Assembly: GCA_964628435.1 (NCBI GenBank)
Contig: CAZVON010000005.1
Location: 1-61,888 of the forward strand
Length of the DNA: 61,888 nt
Reading direction: 5' to 3'
From: CAZVON01 sp964628435
GTDB taxonomy: Bacteria; Patescibacteriota; Microgenomatia; Levybacterales; UBA12049
The position numbers and the translations under genes are program-made. Every line of letters starts with the position of its first letter. Position 1 is the first letter of the stretch. The notes under the pieces were generated by a model. That model was not told the DNA's origin and ran no database searches. It saw nothing but the letters and a program-made list of their open reading frames with translations. Below are positions 17,157 through 26,900 of the stretch, in pieces.

Positions 17157-17957
17157 ATGAAAATGTCAAATGATAAATACCAAATACTAAATACCCGCCT
17201 CGGGGCTAAGCGGGCCAAATACTTAATTCTGAGTACTTATTTGATTTTGGTAGTATTTGCCATTGGTAGTATTCTGGCCCAAAGATCCAGCGCTGTAACT
17301 ATGTCAAACACTAACTATATACTACAAATGGGGACAATGAACAGCGGCTCTGGAAAACCAACCAGCGCGAGTTACAAATTAGGAAGCACCCTTGGTCAAC
17401 TCGCGCCAGGACTTTATAGCGGCGCGAATTATAAAATCCGTTCTGGCTTCCAATACATTAGCTCAATTATTAAGTTTCAATTCTCCATAGATAACACGAC
17501 GATTGATTTTGGGGTTTTAACTGCTGGTACCCCAGTACTTCGGTACACTAAACTTACCATTTCGAATGGCTCTGCCAATGGCTACCAAGTAACCGCGTAT
17601 CAAAACCACCAATTGCTTTCAAACCCATCTGGCCAGATTATTCCCGACACTACCTGTAACGATGGCTCTTGCACGCAAAGCACTTCTGCTTTGTGGGATT
17701 TACCCACTGTGTATGGATTCGGGTACCGTTGTGATAATGTGAGTGGAACCGATTGTGCCAGCGGATTTAGTACTGCTAATTACTACAAACAATTTGCTGA
17801 TGATTCAAAAAGCGAATCAGTGGTTGCTGTGATGAGCGGATCAAATGTTGGCAAAAATATCGCGGTACAAATTACGTATAAAGTAAATGTCTCAAATACC
17901 CAGTCAGCCGGCCAATACACGAATCAGACCATATATGTAGCTACACCCACTTTCTAG
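17157..17957 (+). CDS. Secreted beta-type surface protein (TPTF-ended), copy 1
   Basis: 266 residues. Signal peptide whose N-region (YQILNTRLGAKRAKYLILS) is encoded by a dispersed repeat; hydrophobic core LILVVFAIGSIL. The mature part has SYKLGSTLGQLAPGLYSGANYKIRSGFQY (also seen in other secreted Patescibacteria proteins), a WDL motif, and ends in GQYTNQTIYVATPTF. The gene at 19153 ends in a matching GVYTNFFTYVVTPTF. Each is followed by a DUF916-like gene, so the two pairs are duplicates. Likely an exported beta-sandwich surface protein; a WxL-type relation is possible but unproven. Confidence 0.78.
   Translation: MKMSNDKYQILNTRLGAKRAKYLILSTYLILVVFAIGSILAQRSSAVTMSNTNYILQMGTMNSGSGKPTSASYKLGSTLGQLAPGLYSGANYKIRSGFQYISSIIKFQFSIDNTTIDFGVLTAGTPVLRYTKLTISNGSANGYQVTAYQNHQLLSNPSGQIIPDTTCNDGSCTQSTSALWDLPTVYGFGYRCDNVSGTDCASGFSTANYYKQFADDSKSESVVAVMSGSNVGKNIAVQITYKVNVSNTQSAGQYTNQTIYVATPTF
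17180..17255. repeat. Repeat encoding a signal-peptide N-region, copy 1
   Basis: AT-rich taccaaatactaaatac unit, then the GC-rich hairpin cccgcctcggggctaagcgg (17199-17218), then ccaaatacttaattctgag. Copies 2 and 3 lie at 18009-18085 and 20692-20768 and are identical over this core. Confidence 0.85.
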
Positions 17958-18001
17958 CAAAGCTCTAAAGTAATTTATAATATGCAAATGTCCAATATCA
18001 A

Positions 18002-19042
18002 ATGAAAAATACTAAATACCAAATACTAAATACCCGCCTCGGGGCTAAGCGGGCCAAATACTTAATTCTGAGTACTTATTTGACAGCAACACTAGTACTA
18101 TTGGTATTTATTGGATTATTCCCTCACGAAGCCCAAGCCGCGCAGCTATCTGTGGGAATCTCTCCTCCTATTCTTCAGATTACCGCGCAGCCACCAGCAA
18201 GCATTGAAGCACCAATCAGCATTAAAAATTTTACTCAAGAGCAAGTAACCTTTAACATTGTGCTAAAACCATTTAAACCAACAGACAAAGAAAATGGACA
18301 GCTCACATACATTTCGGAAAAAGAAGCCTTCAAAGGCAAAAATCCAAAGATTTTTGATACCATGCAAATTCAAAACAATGGACACAGCATTCAACAACTT
18401 ACTCTTAGTCCGCTCCAAGAAAAAGAGTTGACACTTCATATTGGCCTGCCAGAAAACGAACTTTACGCGGATTACTATTTTTCCATTCTATTCTTGGCAA
18501 AAAACAATCTTTCTACAGATTCTGTAAATGCCTCCCAAGCTGTGGGTGGGCTTGGCTTACTGGTGCTTTTGTCTATTGGCCAAAAAGGACCAGCCAAAGG
18601 ACTTATCGAAGAGTTTTCTGTCCCTTGGTTTGTGGAAAAAGGGCCAGTGCCTTTTACTCTTCGAGTTACAAATACAGGCCATCATGTATTTGTGCCCAAT
18701 GGCACTATTGTGATTAAAAATATGTTTGGCCAAACCATTGGCAATGTGGAACTTTTACCAGTCAACGTGCTTTCGCAGTCTACCCGCAGCCTGGTTGACT
18801 CCTTTCAATCTCCAGAAGCTACAATCCCCGCAAAATTCCAAATACCAAATACTATGTGGCATGAAAGTTTTCTCCTTGGTCCCTATACTGCCACCCTTAG
18901 CTTGCAATTTGCGCAAAATGGACAAATTTATTCTCAGACTATTCGTTTTTTTGCCATGCCAGTGCAGGGCTTTATTGTTATTATCGTTGCGATCTTTAGT
19001 TTTTTGGTCATCAAAAACCGCATCAAAAGGTATCGAAAGTAG
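18002..19042 (+). CDS. DUF916-like membrane-anchored surface protein, copy 1
   Basis: 346 residues. Signal peptide MKNTKYQILNTRLGAKRAKY plus a hydrophobic core (TATLVLLVFIGLF) ending EAQA. Extracellular part begins LSVGISPPILQITAQPPASIEAPISIKNF, has a mid-region with ELYADYYFSILFLAKNN, then a second beta domain (PFTLRVTNTGHHVFVPNGTIVIKNMFGQTIG) and a C-terminal helix (GFIVIIVAIFSFLVI) followed by basic residues. This two-domain plan with a C-terminal anchor matches DUF916/WxL-interacting proteins, which hold surface proteins at the cell wall in Gram-positives. Partner candidate: the protein at 17157. Confidence 0.75.
   Translation: MKNTKYQILNTRLGAKRAKYLILSTYLTATLVLLVFIGLFPHEAQAAQLSVGISPPILQITAQPPASIEAPISIKNFTQEQVTFNIVLKPFKPTDKENGQLTYISEKEAFKGKNPKIFDTMQIQNNGHSIQQLTLSPLQEKELTLHIGLPENELYADYYFSILFLAKNNLSTDSVNASQAVGGLGLLVLLSIGQKGPAKGLIEEFSVPWFVEKGPVPFTLRVTNTGHHVFVPNGTIVIKNMFGQTIGNVELLPVNVLSQSTRSLVDSFQSPEATIPAKFQIPNTMWHESFLLGPYTATLSLQFAQNGQIYSQTIRFFAMPVQGFIVIIVAIFSFLVIKNRIKRYRK
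18009..18085. repeat. Repeat encoding a signal-peptide N-region, copy 2
   Basis: Same AT-rich/GC-hairpin/AT-rich element as at 17180 and 20692, read in the same frame. Flanking DNA (from about 17945 to 18115) is also near-identical to 20628-20800. Confidence 0.85.
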
Positions 19043-19052
19043 TCAATTTCTA

Positions 19053-19062
19053 CCCCCCCCCC
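19053..19062. repeat. C10 homopolymer upstream of a surface-protein gene
   Basis: Ten consecutive C residues between the stop at 19042 and the start at 19153. Such tracts often change length by slippage. Confidence 0.9.
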
Positions 19063-19152
19063 TTTCACCTTGTAAATTTTTTCCTGCAAGCCAAAATTAA
19101 ATTCTTGCATACTGGAGTATATAGGGATTTTTCCCTAGATATAGTATACATT

Positions 19153-20640
19153 GTGAAAAAGCCTGCTCTGTATTTTGCTTCTTGGGTGGGAATATTGCTT
19201 TTTGCAGTATTTATTTTTGTGCCAAAAGCTTCCGGCGCAACCATGGGAAATGTTTCAGATAGAATCTCAACCTCCCGTCCTTCTGCCTCCTCTGTGCTTT
19301 TTGTAGACCAAGCAGCTGCAACAAGCTCTGCTGTTATTATTGACAATAGTTCAATATTCTTAGCGTCAGACTCAGCTACTTTTCGACCAGATACTGGAGA
19401 AACCTTAAATACCAATACAGTTGCTTCGTTTTCTGCATCATTTTCTTCAAGCCCAACAAAACGTGTTGTCCATTTTACCAGCACGATATCAAATACTCAC
19501 CATCGTGGCGATCCGGTTGTAGTACCTATAACAGCGCTTCATACTATTACATTTACAAATATCAATCCAATTCCTGTAAATGGAGAAATAGAACTTGCTT
19601 TTCCAGCGTTAACCAGTGGCGACGCAAACAATGCCGCATCTCCCTCTGCTACTACTTTTCAATTAAACAATATCGGAAGCTCTCAAATAGAGGTATGGGA
19701 CGATGGAAGCGAAATCACCAGCAATGTGACGGTCACCACAACCAATCCTGCCAGTGGCACGTCTCCATTTATTAGATTAACCGCTTTATCTGCAGAAATA
19801 GCAGCTAATTCTGTAGTACGAATCTTTCTTGGATGTAGCGCAAGTTCTTCTAGCGCGTGCACAACCGCTGTTCCCCGTATTATTAACCCAACTAAAACCG
19901 CGGCACCTGGAGTTGCTGATCAAAGCACCAGTGGTTGGACACTAAATATTACCACAAGAGATATATCAAACAATTTAACGCTTGATACTGGCCGGGCAAA
20001 AATTGGGACAGTGGAAGCAGTACAGGTAAGTGCAACAGTAGACCCTTCGCTTACGTTTACTATTAGTGGACTGGCTGCTGCCACCAATTACAATTCTGAA
20101 GCAAGTGATTGCGGCAGTAATACCTCAACAACCGGATCAACAGCCACAGTGGTTGATCTTGGCACCTTGTCAAGCAGCGCCGTCAACAATGCCGGCCAAG
20201 TGATTTCTGTCACGACTAATTTATCCACCGGTTATACTATTACCGCGACTTCCTCTGGTAAATTTATGGATAATGCCACAGGTTTTAATCTACCAGATGC
20301 CAACACTGGTGGCGGTCTTACTGCTAACGACACCCCTGCTCCAACTTCTATAGCTGCTGGTACTGCGGAATTTGGAATTAGTCCCTGTGGAGCGCGAGTA
20401 CCATCTTCAAGTCCCAACTGGGGAGGATCAGGATCAACGGTTAGCACAGGTAATTTTAGTAATCCATGGAATACGGGAGTTAATTCCTACTACGCCACAA
20501 TTGCTTCCTACGCAGGAGCGGCAACCGGAGGAGTTTCGGCAGACAAAACTGTTATTCGCTACGCAGCAACAGTAGCTGCCACTACTCCGGCAGGTGTGTA
20601 CACGAATTTTTTTACGTATGTGGTTACACCCACTTTCTAG
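19153..20640 (+). CDS. Secreted beta-type surface protein (TPTF-ended), copy 2
   Basis: About 495 residues from GTG at 19153, chosen because it opens a clean signal peptide (KKPALYFASWVGILLFAVFI ... KASG); the in-frame ATG at 19105 adds a non-signal stretch. The mature part is Ser/Thr-rich with several beta-type repeats (HTITFTNINPIPVNGEIEL, VDPSLTFTISGLA) and ends VAATTPAGVYTNFFTYVVTPTF, like the protein at 17157. Low Cys. Likely extracellular. The C10 tract lies about 90 bp upstream. Followed by the second DUF916-like gene. Confidence 0.77.
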   Translation: MKKPALYFASWVGILLFAVFIFVPKASGATMGNVSDRISTSRPSASSVLFVDQAAATSSAVIIDNSSIFLASDSATFRPDTGETLNTNTVASFSASFSSSPTKRVVHFTSTISNTHHRGDPVVVPITALHTITFTNINPIPVNGEIELAFPALTSGDANNAASPSATTFQLNNIGSSQIEVWDDGSEITSNVTVTTTNPASGTSPFIRLTALSAEIAANSVVRIFLGCSASSSSACTTAVPRIINPTKTAAPGVADQSTSGWTLNITTRDISNNLTLDTGRAKIGTVEAVQVSATVDPSLTFTISGLAAATNYNSEASDCGSNTSTTGSTATVVDLGTLSSSAVNNAGQVISVTTNLSTGYTITATSSGKFMDNATGFNLPDANTGGGLTANDTPAPTSIAAGTAEFGISPCGARVPSSSPNWGGSGSTVSTGNFSNPWNTGVNSYYATIASYAGAATGGVSADKTVIRYAATVAATTPAGVYTNFFTYVVTPTF

Positions 20641-20684
20641 CAAAGCTAGAAACTAATTTATAATATGCAAATGTCCAATATCAA

Positions 20685-21710
20685 ATGAAAAATACTAAAT
20701 ACCAAATACTAAATACCCGCCTCGGGGCTAAGCGGGCCAAATACTTAATTCTGAGTACTTATTTGACAGCAACACTAGTACTATTGGTATTTATTGGATT
20801 ATTTCTTGCGCGAAGCGCAAGAGCCCAGGAAATGGTTCGAACCTTTACAATTGTTCCTCCAGCCGTGCAAAAAAACTTAAAACCAGGCGCGACAACCGAA
20901 GGGATTATGAAGGTTATCAACGACAGCCCCAATGCTCTCACCTTTACCGTTGCTGTACATGATTATATTGTGGTAGACACAAGAGGTACCCCAAATATTT
21001 TGCCAGAAAATACGTTAAGCAAAAAGTATTCTGCCTCTAATTGGATTGCCGTGTACCCAAATACTTTTACCGTGCAACCCAGGCAAAAGCAAGATCTTAA
21101 TTACTATGTGCAAATCCCAGCCGATGCAGCCCCAGGAGGCCATTATGCAGCGGTTGTGTTTACTCCTGGCAATTCGGATAGTTTAGAGGGTTCTGGTTCG
21201 TCGGTTAATACCCGAATCGGCACGCTCTTTTACCTTACGGTAGAAGGCCAGGTGACAATTCTTAGCAAAATAACCAACTTCTTTGCGAATACCTTCCAGG
21301 AGTACGGCCCAATCAAAATTCAAACCCAAATTAAAAACTATTCAGATGTGCATATCAAACCAGTTGGCACGATTTTAGTGAGTGATTTGCTGGGTCGAAC
21401 CATCGAAAAAACAAAGCTTTCTGAATATAACATCTTTCCAGAAAGCGCCCGCGACTATGAAAATACCATTGGCCAACAGTGGATGTTAGGCAGATTCAAA
21501 GCAAAGGTAGTGTCAGGCTACGGCCCCAATAACAGCATTCCTTTAGTTTCGACTGTGTATTTCTGGGTATTCCCTTGGAAGGTGACTGTAGTTGTGATAT
21601 TATTCGCAATAGCTATAATTCTGGGTATGAAAGTGTGGAAGAAAAAAAAGCACAACACACAGAAAGACACGGAACCCAACACAGATCTAACACAAAATAA
21701 AACACCATAA
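20685..21710 (+). CDS. DUF916-like membrane-anchored surface protein, copy 2
   Basis: 341 residues. The first 40 residues are nearly identical to the protein at 18002 (same repeat-encoded signal peptide). The mature part is typical DUF916: FTIVPPAVQKNLKPGATTEG, VINDSPNALTFTVAVHDY, IPADAAPGGHYAAVVFTPGN, then a second beta domain (VHIKPVGTILVSDLLGRTIE) and a C-terminal membrane helix (VTVVVILFAIAIILGMKVW) with a basic tail. Probably anchors the preceding protein at the cell surface. Confidence 0.8.
   Translation: MKNTKYQILNTRLGAKRAKYLILSTYLTATLVLLVFIGLFLARSARAQEMVRTFTIVPPAVQKNLKPGATTEGIMKVINDSPNALTFTVAVHDYIVVDTRGTPNILPENTLSKKYSASNWIAVYPNTFTVQPRQKQDLNYYVQIPADAAPGGHYAAVVFTPGNSDSLEGSGSSVNTRIGTLFYLTVEGQVTILSKITNFFANTFQEYGPIKIQTQIKNYSDVHIKPVGTILVSDLLGRTIEKTKLSEYNIFPESARDYENTIGQQWMLGRFKAKVVSGYGPNNSIPLVSTVYFWVFPWKVTVVVILFAIAIILGMKVWKKKKHNTQKDTEPNTDLTQNKTP
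20692..20768. repeat. Repeat encoding a signal-peptide N-region, copy 3
   Basis: Third copy of the element described at 17180; identical to copy 2 through about 20800. Confidence 0.85.
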
Positions 21711-21713
21711 AAG

Positions 21714-21748
21714 TATTTAGTATCTAGTATTTTGTATTTAGTATATTC
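21714..21748. repeat. TAGTATTTTGTATTTAGTAT spacer repeat
   Basis: Minus-orientation copy of the aaatactaaatac repeat family, between the DUF916-like gene and the four-helix-bundle gene. A plus-orientation copy follows that gene (22131-22166). Confidence 0.7.
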
Positions 21749-22123
21749 ATGGGAATATTTAAAATAAGATCCTTTACTGATCTGCAAGTTTGGAAAGAAG
21801 CCCACAAACTTGTTCTCCTCGTTTATAAAGCTACAAAAGAATTTCCTAAAGAAGAACTCTATTGTTTAAGTGAACAAATTAGAAGATGTGTCGTGTCGAT
21901 AAGTTCTAATATTGCGGAAGGATTTTCAAGACAAACTAAAAAAGAAAAGCAACAGTTTTACTTTACTGCTAAAGGTTCTTTAACAGAGTTGCAGAACCAG
22001 ATTCTTATCGCACGAGACCTTCATTTTATGTCTCAAGTAAGCTTTCAAGAAATTGCCCAGCAAACCGTAAAGGTACACAAACTCCTCAATGGATTACTCA
22101 AAACATCGTTCACTCGAATCTAA
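21749..22123 (+). CDS. Four-helix-bundle protein (S23 ribosomal-IVS family)
   Basis: 124 residues. Signature FTDLQVWKEAHKLVLLVYKATKEFP, LSEQIRRCVVSISSNIAEGFSR and KGSLTELQNQILIARDL, typical of the small helical proteins (TIGR02436) often encoded in 23S rRNA intervening sequences and also free-standing. Here it is an independent gene flanked on both sides by aaatactaaatac repeats, as if carried as a cassette. Molecular function unproven; nucleic-acid-related roles have been suggested for the family. Confidence 0.88.
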   Translation: MGIFKIRSFTDLQVWKEAHKLVLLVYKATKEFPKEELYCLSEQIRRCVVSISSNIAEGFSRQTKKEKQQFYFTAKGSLTELQNQILIARDLHFMSQVSFQEIAQQTVKVHKLLNGLLKTSFTRI

Positions 22124-22130
22124 CCCTTTT

Positions 22131-22166
22131 TATACTAGATACCATATACCAAATACTAAATACTTC
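22131..22166. repeat. AAATACTAAATAC spacer repeat
   Basis: Sequence atactagataccatatacc and aaatactaaatactt between convergent genes, same family as 21714-21748, opposite orientation. Confidence 0.7.
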
Positions 22167-23039
22167 TTAGTAGCCGACGAACCACCAGTGGTGGAGCTTT
22201 TTCTCCCCCCTGTGGGGCAGTTTGGTAAGGAGGCGGCCTAATTTACTGTTGTAGATAAACGTAAATCTCTCTGGCCAGAGTTTTAGAAGCAGTATAATAA
22301 TAAGGATAATAAGCGCGACGGCAAGCCAAATAAAGCCACCCAGTGAGGTAAAAAGACGTAGGAGTTTGTTCCACAGATCACGTAAAAAAGAAACCCCTTG
22401 CTCATACGCGGTAAGTACTTTTACCGCAACTTTTTTGTTGGGCGTTAACGATGTCTTACCTTGATATTGGGCAGTTGCGAATATATCATGCTGCCCTACT
22501 CCTAAGTTTTCCAGAACAAATTCGTAGTATCCAGTAGCATCTGCAGTACCATTAAGGGTGGTACCATCGCTAATATAAAGAATCACGGCAGCACCCGGCA
22601 TGGTATACCCAAAAGCAGTAACGGTTGCCCCAACTCCAATTTCTGTGCGCGACAAGCCAATCGTGGGAGGCAAAAAAATATCGTTCATGATAACACTTGA
22701 AGTGGCAGGAGGAATATTAATACAGACAGATGTCTCACCCAATCTCTTAACATCGACTGCAGTTAAGCAAAACCCAGAAAACCCTCGGTTGATAAGCACT
22801 TGAGAAATGGAAAAGTTACCATTCTCATCAGCAACAGTTGAGCGCAAATATACTGCGTCAAGGGTGGTTAAGACAATGCTTGCGTACGGTGATTGGAAAC
22901 CTGAGATACTTAAGTAAAAGTCCCCAACCGAGGCTCGCACATTGACTTTTTCTGATTTAGATGTGGTGTTTTGGCCATAAATAGTGCCACCGAACAAACA
23001 TGCCACAATTACAACAAGAATGGGCAGGATATATTTCAT
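22167..23039 (-). CDS. Exported Ig-like/carboxypeptidase-regulatory-like surface protein with C-terminal anchor
   Basis: 290 residues. Signal peptide MKYILPILVVIVACLFGGTI, two beta-sandwich domains with the DENGNFSISQVL and ATGYYEFVLENL patterns of carboxypeptidase-regulatory-like folds, a GxxVTAFGYTMPGAAVILYI strand pair, then a C-terminal membrane helix (FIWLAVALIILIIILLLKLW) and a basic cytoplasmic tail rich in Lys/His. Probably displayed on the surface. It faces the surface-protein locus convergently. Confidence 0.75.
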   Translation of the reverse strand: MKYILPILVVIVACLFGGTIYGQNTTSKSEKVNVRASVGDFYLSISGFQSPYASIVLTTLDAVYLRSTVADENGNFSISQVLINRGFSGFCLTAVDVKRLGETSVCINIPPATSSVIMNDIFLPPTIGLSRTEIGVGATVTAFGYTMPGAAVILYISDGTTLNGTADATGYYEFVLENLGVGQHDIFATAQYQGKTSLTPNKKVAVKVLTAYEQGVSFLRDLWNKLLRLFTSLGGFIWLAVALIILIIILLLKLWPERFTFIYNSKLGRLLTKLPHRGEKKLHHWWFVGY

Positions 23040-23672
23040 ATGTTGTATAAGGCTAATAGGTCATAAGACTCTATATAACGCGTACTGTCTTATTGTATAG
23101 GAGTAAAAATGCTGTTACAATAGCCTAACCTCTAACAGTATAGTTATATCAAACTGAATAAAACCATCTCACTTTCCAGTATGAAGCAGATTTTTATATC
23201 TGGCACAATGCTTCTAGACAGTTTCTTTTAAAAACTCCTTGACTTTACAGTCTAAATGAAAAACTCAACAAATTTATCACTCCCACACTTATTTTGCTAA
23301 AACAACAGGACAGTAAAAATTCCTAATTTTCTTACATTTCTCTTTTTTTTAAAACATGCCCTAAATTAGAATTTAATGTGAATTTTACTAAAATAAAATT
23401 TGAATAAATACCTATTCTTTTTTGCAGTATGCATTTTCGCTTTATAGGACTCAAGGCATATTTTGATATACTTCTATACTGAAGATCATTTTTAAAAATC
23501 GAATAAATACCGAAACTTCTGATGTGAAAATCAGGATCAAAACACGTATCGCTGCTTTTTTCACATCAAAACACATCAAAAAATAAATACTACAAAATAT
23601 ATCAAATCATACAAACTTATCCTACTCTAGGCTATTGACAACTTAATGTTCAGTTTCTCATACTAAGATAGT
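23040..23672. other. 633-bp very AT-rich non-coding region with one 10-bp inverted repeat
   Basis: No credible ORF. GATGTGAAAA (23521-23530) pairs with TTTTCACATC (23558-23567). The words gaataaatacc/aataaatacc recur at about 23400, 23500 and 23582. Several TTGACT/TTGACA -35-like hexamers occur. It separates the divergent gene at 22167-23039 from the giant-protein operon and probably holds both promoters. An origin or other function cannot be shown. Confidence 0.5.
23635..23664 (+). promoter_or_regulatory. Promoter for the giant surface-protein operon
   Basis: TTGACA (23635-23640), 18-nt spacer, CATACT (23659-23664), 8 nt to ATG at 23673; little or no leader. Confidence 0.55.
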
Positions 23673-23903
23673 ATGTTTTTTCTTAATAACAAAACTCACT
23701 TTCGAAATAAACCGTATAATCCGTATAATCCCGTGCCTAACACGAATAAGTTTAAAGTTGGTTCTGATTTAGAAGCTGTGAAAAAAAACTTTCAACGCTA
23801 TAAACCAGAAATTGTAATCATCTCAAGAAAAATGTTCTGGCTGTCAATTGCCATTACCCTCAGTTTTGTTATCAGCCAAGTCTATTTACTATTTTCACAA
23901 TAG
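23673..23903 (+). CDS. Small tail-anchored membrane protein
   Basis: 76 residues. Polar N-terminal half (NNKTHFRNKPYNPYNP, VGSDLEAVKKNFQRYKPEI) and a single C-terminal membrane helix (MFWLSIAITLSFVISQVYLLF). Ends 15 bp before the giant gene and shares its promoter. With its cytoplasmic N-terminus it might assist the membrane insertion or regulation of the giant protein; no family recognised. Confidence 0.68.
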   Translation: MFFLNNKTHFRNKPYNPYNPVPNTNKFKVGSDLEAVKKNFQRYKPEIVIISRKMFWLSIAITLSFVISQVYLLFSQ

Positions 23904-23918
23904 TCAACTATCCTGCCC

Positions 23919-26900
23919 ATGCACTTATTACAAGAATTTGTTAACTATCTACTCTCGGCAAAAAAGAAACCCAGCAAGGCTACAGTCAAAAACTACAAAG
24001 CTGATGTTGGACAGTTTATCCGTTGGTTTGAACAACACCACACCAAATCTTTTTCACCAATAGTAATTTCAGCTTCAACTATTGATCTTTACAAGAATTT
24101 AAAGGCGAATGACCAACAATCATACCAAATACTCTCTCCCCGCTCTTTAGAGCGGCATCTTTCTTCCCTGCGAAAGTTCTTCGAATTTTTAAAGCTAGAA
24201 GGCCATATTCCTTTCAGCCCTTTTGACATACCACATACCAAACACCACATACCAAACACTGATCCATGGCACTTGCGGGATTTCAAAAACTACTTGTATG
24301 TTTCAAATGCCTCCAAGCTTACTATAAAAAACTATATCATAGATATTCAACAGTTTCGGAAATGGGCACAAACTGTCATTGGCTATGCGTATGAAGATAC
24401 TCTGTCTGAGAAAGAAGTTCTGCAAAAACTAGATCANNNNNNNNNNTACAAAAATCGATTGTTCAACGAAAATAAGCTCTTCCCTGCTTCGATAAACCGA
24501 AAACTGTCTTCCTTGCGAAAATATTTTGGCTGGGCACAGACCGAAGGTCTGGTATCTATTATAGCGAAAGATTCTACTGTTGATACCACATACCAAATAC
24601 TCAATACTAAATACTCTTCTGGCAGTCATAAGTCTCAAGTGATAGGTAATTTTAAAAATGAAAATAGCTCAACAATACAATCTAATCAACTAGACCCGTC
24701 GTATTCTCCTCTTCCACCCCTTAGACTATTTCAAAAACTAACAAAAGGTATCAATGCATTGTTCGACCATGGGGTAATTATTCCCCTTGCCAAAGCAATT
24801 GAACATCTGGAATACCATTCGTTTAGGCTGGGATGGAAATCCTTGTTCACAAAAGCTCAAAACGCAAATCTTAAAATTCAATCCGCCAGATGGCCGAGAA
24901 AACTCAAAGAATCCATACTAGATACTAAATACCACATACCAAATACTTTAAAAGAATTCTATACTCCCCTTCCTACTCCCACAGCAAATCTTCCTTTCCA
25001 TAAAATAGTCCTCCATCATGTGCGTCAAACTAGACCAGACTGGTACAGAAGGTATCAAGAGCAAGGCATAGTAATTTATTTTCAAGTTTCAGTTCTTGCC
25101 ATATTCTTGGTAATTATCGGCTATGGCATTTATAAAAACTTTTATGAAGAGTCAAAAGACAAACAAGCCTTAGCAGTTGCCGGCAGTCCAACCGGACCTC
25201 TGAGAGAATTGTCTTTTCAAGGCCGACTTACAGACGCGTCTGATAATCCAATTACATCTTCAACAGCGCTTCGGTTTTTGCTCTATAACGACCTAACCGC
25301 AACCAGTGCAGCAAATGCTCAAACCCTTCTGTGGCAAGAAGTCGTAACCGTTACGCCAGATACAGACGGGATTTTCTCAGCGATCCTTGGAAACGATGTT
25401 GCTATCGGCCAGCAGCTCTTCGCAACTCAATCCGCAATGTATTTGGCTGTGAGTGTTGGCCAAACTGCCGAGCTTTCTCCCCGCCAGCAAATCGCGACAG
25501 TCCCCTACGCTCTTAATTCTGATGTTTTGCAAGGAATGCTCCCAATTACCGATGCTGGTCAAACAACCAATACCAATACCGTGCTTGCTCTTAATAGCAG
25601 CGGACAGCTCGTGATTCCCGGCGCATCAACCACAACCATTACCCAAACCAATGGGCAAATTACCTTAACCGCAAAAACATTGGTACTTAACACAGCGTCA
25701 AATACTCATATTGAAATCAGCCCAAATGGGTCAGGTTCAGTAGGTATCAATACCTCTTCTCCTCAAGGCAAGCTTGACGTAAATAGCAATTTAGGCACCT
25801 CACCTGCTGCTACCATTGGCGCACGCACCTCCTATGCTGCTTTGGTTGTGGACAATTGGCTCACAACCGGCGACATCTTCACAGCCTCAGCCTCAGGAAC
25901 CAATCGCTTTGTGATAAGAAATAACGGGAATGTGGGAGTAGGAACAACTCTTCCTGCTGCCCCTCTCCATGTGGCTAATACCCTAACTGTTTCTACCTCT
26001 TATGCTAGTATGATGGTTCAACCAACTGGTACCAGTACTTTTGCAGGTGCTGCAGGTGGAACTTATTTAGGAGTCAATGCAGCCACCTTTAACTGTGGAT
26101 TGGGAGGCGATAGCATCCTTAATGGCTTAGATATTCAGCAAAATGGCACTTCTTATTTCTCTGTGGGTAATTATGCTGGAACATGTGGTACATATGTCAG
26201 GACTGGAAATATATATGTGACAAGTGGAAACGGTATTGGAATACCAGCCACTTCAACCTTATTTACTCTTAACAATGCTAGTTCTGCAACTTTAGTAGTT
26301 GCAGGCTATACTCCTGGAGGTACTAATGCCTATCTAAGATTAAGCGAATCTGCTTGGAGCGGTGCATCAACTGGGACTATGCTTGGCATAAATTCTGCTT
26401 CTGGTTTTACTGGAAGCTTGATTGATGCCCAAGCTAATGGGACTACTAGGTTCAGAGTTCAAGCTGAGGGTAATGTAGGTATCGGCACAACTTCTCCAGT
26501 TGGAGTATTACATGTAACAGGTATAGCAGCAGGCAACGCAGCCATGATTCTGAACAACGCAGGAAGTGTAGGCGACATCTTCACAGCCTCAGCATCAGCA
26601 ACCAATCGCTTCGTGATTACCAATACAGGCAATGTGGGAATTAACAATACCATTCCCACTGCAACACTTGACATCCGAGCAAATCCCTCAACTGGAGGAA
26701 CTATTGCAGTTGCCTCAGCTTCAGGCACTACCTCCTTTGCCACAATGGTGGTAAACAATAACTCAACCCTTGGCGACATCTTCACAGCCTCAGCCTCTGG
26801 AAATCCACGGTTTACAATAAGAAACAGCGGCAGTGTTGGTATTGGGACGACTCTGCCTGCTAACCGATTGGATGTGAATGGCTCAGCGGCATTTGGAACC

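Noticed and set aside
23040..23672. Replication origin in the AT-rich gap
   Set aside because: No cluster of DnaA boxes, no dnaA/dnaN nearby; only base composition supports it.
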